DNA of 62,500 nucleotides from Actinomucor elegans. Taxonomy: Eukaryota > Mucoromycota > Mucoromycetes > Mucorales > Mucoraceae. Both the position numbers and the translations under genes were made by a program. The notes below the pieces were generated by a model, which did not search any database, was not told where the DNA came from, and saw only the letters and a list, made by a program, of their open reading frames with translations. Location of the stretch: positions 1 through 62,500 of the forward strand of contig JAMSLZ010000013.1 in assembly GCA_026027325.1 (NCBI GenBank), given 5' to 3'. Each line of letters begins with the position of its first letter. Position 1 is the stretch's first letter. Below, one piece after another: positions 61,801-62,500 of the stretch.

Positions 61801-62500
61801 GCTGAAGCCTGGGGAATTTTGGCTGAGCCCGGCCAAAATGTTTAAATGGTTACCGAGAGTCGGCCAAAATTTTGGCTGAAGAAAATCCTAGGGGGAATTT
61901 TGGCTGAGCCCGGTCATAAAGTCTAGATGAGTACCGAGGGCCAGCCAAAAGTTTGGCTGAGAAAAATCTTAGGGGGAATTTTGGCTGGACCCGGTCATAA
62001 AGTCTGGATGAGTACCGAAGGCCAGCCAAAAGTTTGGCTGAAGAAAAATCCTGGGGGGAATTTTGGCTTAGCCCGGTCATAAAGTCTGGATGAGTACCGA
62101 GGGTCGGCCAAAATTTTGGCTGAAGAAAAATCCTGGGGGGAATTTTGGCTTAGCCCGGTCATAAAGTCTGGACGAGTACCGGGAGTCAGCCAAAATTTTG
62201 GCTGAAGAAAAATCCTGGGGGGAATTTTGGCTGAGCCCGGTCATAAAGTCTGGACGAGTACCGAGGGTCGGCCAAAATTCTGGCTGAAGAAAAATCCTGG
62301 GGGGAATTTTGGCTTAGCCCGGCCAAAAGTTTTAAATGGTTACCGAGGGTCGGCCAAAAGTTTGGCTGAAGAAAAATCCTAGGGGGAATTTTGGCTTAGC
62401 CCGGTCATAAAGTCTGGACGAGTACCGAGGGTCGGCCAAAATTCTGGCTGAAGAAAAATCCTGGGGGGAATTTTGGCTTAGCCCGGCCAAAAGTTTTAAA
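61801..62500. repeat. Satellite, ~81-bp unit, runs off the window
   Basis: About eight units with GGGGGAATTTTGGCTGAGCC, CGGTCATAAAGTCTGGA and GAGTACCGAGGGTCGGCC; periods measured between the G runs are 81-82 bp. Two unit variants alternate (CGGTCATAAAGTCT and CGGCCAAAAGTTTTAAATGG). The palindrome-like GGCCAAAATTTTGGCTGAA recurs in each unit. GC content is above the surroundings. The array continues past 62500. The 76-aa frame at 61850-62080 is a repeat artefact. Confidence 0.95.

Noticed and set aside
61850..62080. Repetitive 76-aa protein in the satellite
   Set aside because: A by-product of the 81-bp period, which is divisible by 3; units differ by indels that break the frame.

Overview
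This window is a chromosome end from a eukaryote, most likely an AT-rich early-diverging fungus (Mucoromycota, probably Mucorales). That placement is an inference from TTAGGG-type telomere repeats at base 1, very short GT-AG introns, a chromodomain Ty3/Gypsy element, many IS630/Tc1-like relics and the style of the LINE proteins. No bacterial-type gene organisation is present. I see almost no intact ordinary host genes. The clearest host gene is one tRNA-Val(AAC).

Layout: 1-~115 is telomere. ~115-5.4 kb is a T+C-rich, telomere-derived tract peppered with solo LTRs, MITE-like units and one short coding fragment. 6.2-14.6 kb is a nearly complete, recent Ty3/Gypsy element (365-bp LTRs, TSD ACCAT) whose gag is split by a 2.2-kb DNA element. 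14.7-22.5 kb holds a solo LTR of the same family, a spliced unknown gene fragment with a Tc1/mariner element in its intron, and a further solo LTR split by a 3.3-kb DNA element and by a 0.4-kb MITE. 22.7-35.2 kb is one LINE inserted antisense into a tRNA-Val gene with a 16-bp target duplication that rebuilds the tRNA. That LINE is interrupted by two apparently identical, oppositely oriented 2.5-kb DNA elements and by one ISXO2/Merlin-like element. 35.3-60 kb is a gene-poor graveyard of decayed transposases (IS630/DDE_3), LINE ORF1-like pieces, unknown spliced gene fragments, poly(A)/poly(T) tracts, a 21-bp minisatellite and segmental tandem duplications. 61-62.5 kb is a ~165-bp degenerate tandem repeat that passes into an ~81-bp satellite running off the window.

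The most interesting system is a group of DNA transposons (families here called R-a at 7931-10171 and R-b at 24143-26646 and 28714-31217, and a relative at 17771-21097). They code for an IS5/Harbinger-like DDE transposase with a C-terminal chromodomain, and make 3-bp target duplications (TAA, AAT, ATA, ACA). R-a and R-b are bounded by 221-232-bp direct repeats. Each repeat carries both terminal inverted motifs and also occurs alone with its own target duplication, an LTR-like arrangement in a DDE element. Both families also carry a conserved ~100-122-aa protein whose three motifs resemble, weakly, the HUH/Rep endonuclease of CRESS DNA replicons. The 17771-21097 relative instead carries an unrelated 194-aa gene, and each of its two genes is enclosed by its own ~200-bp inverted repeat. 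Excising these elements at their duplications restores the reading frames of the Gypsy gag and of the LINE ORF2, which supports the boundaries given here.
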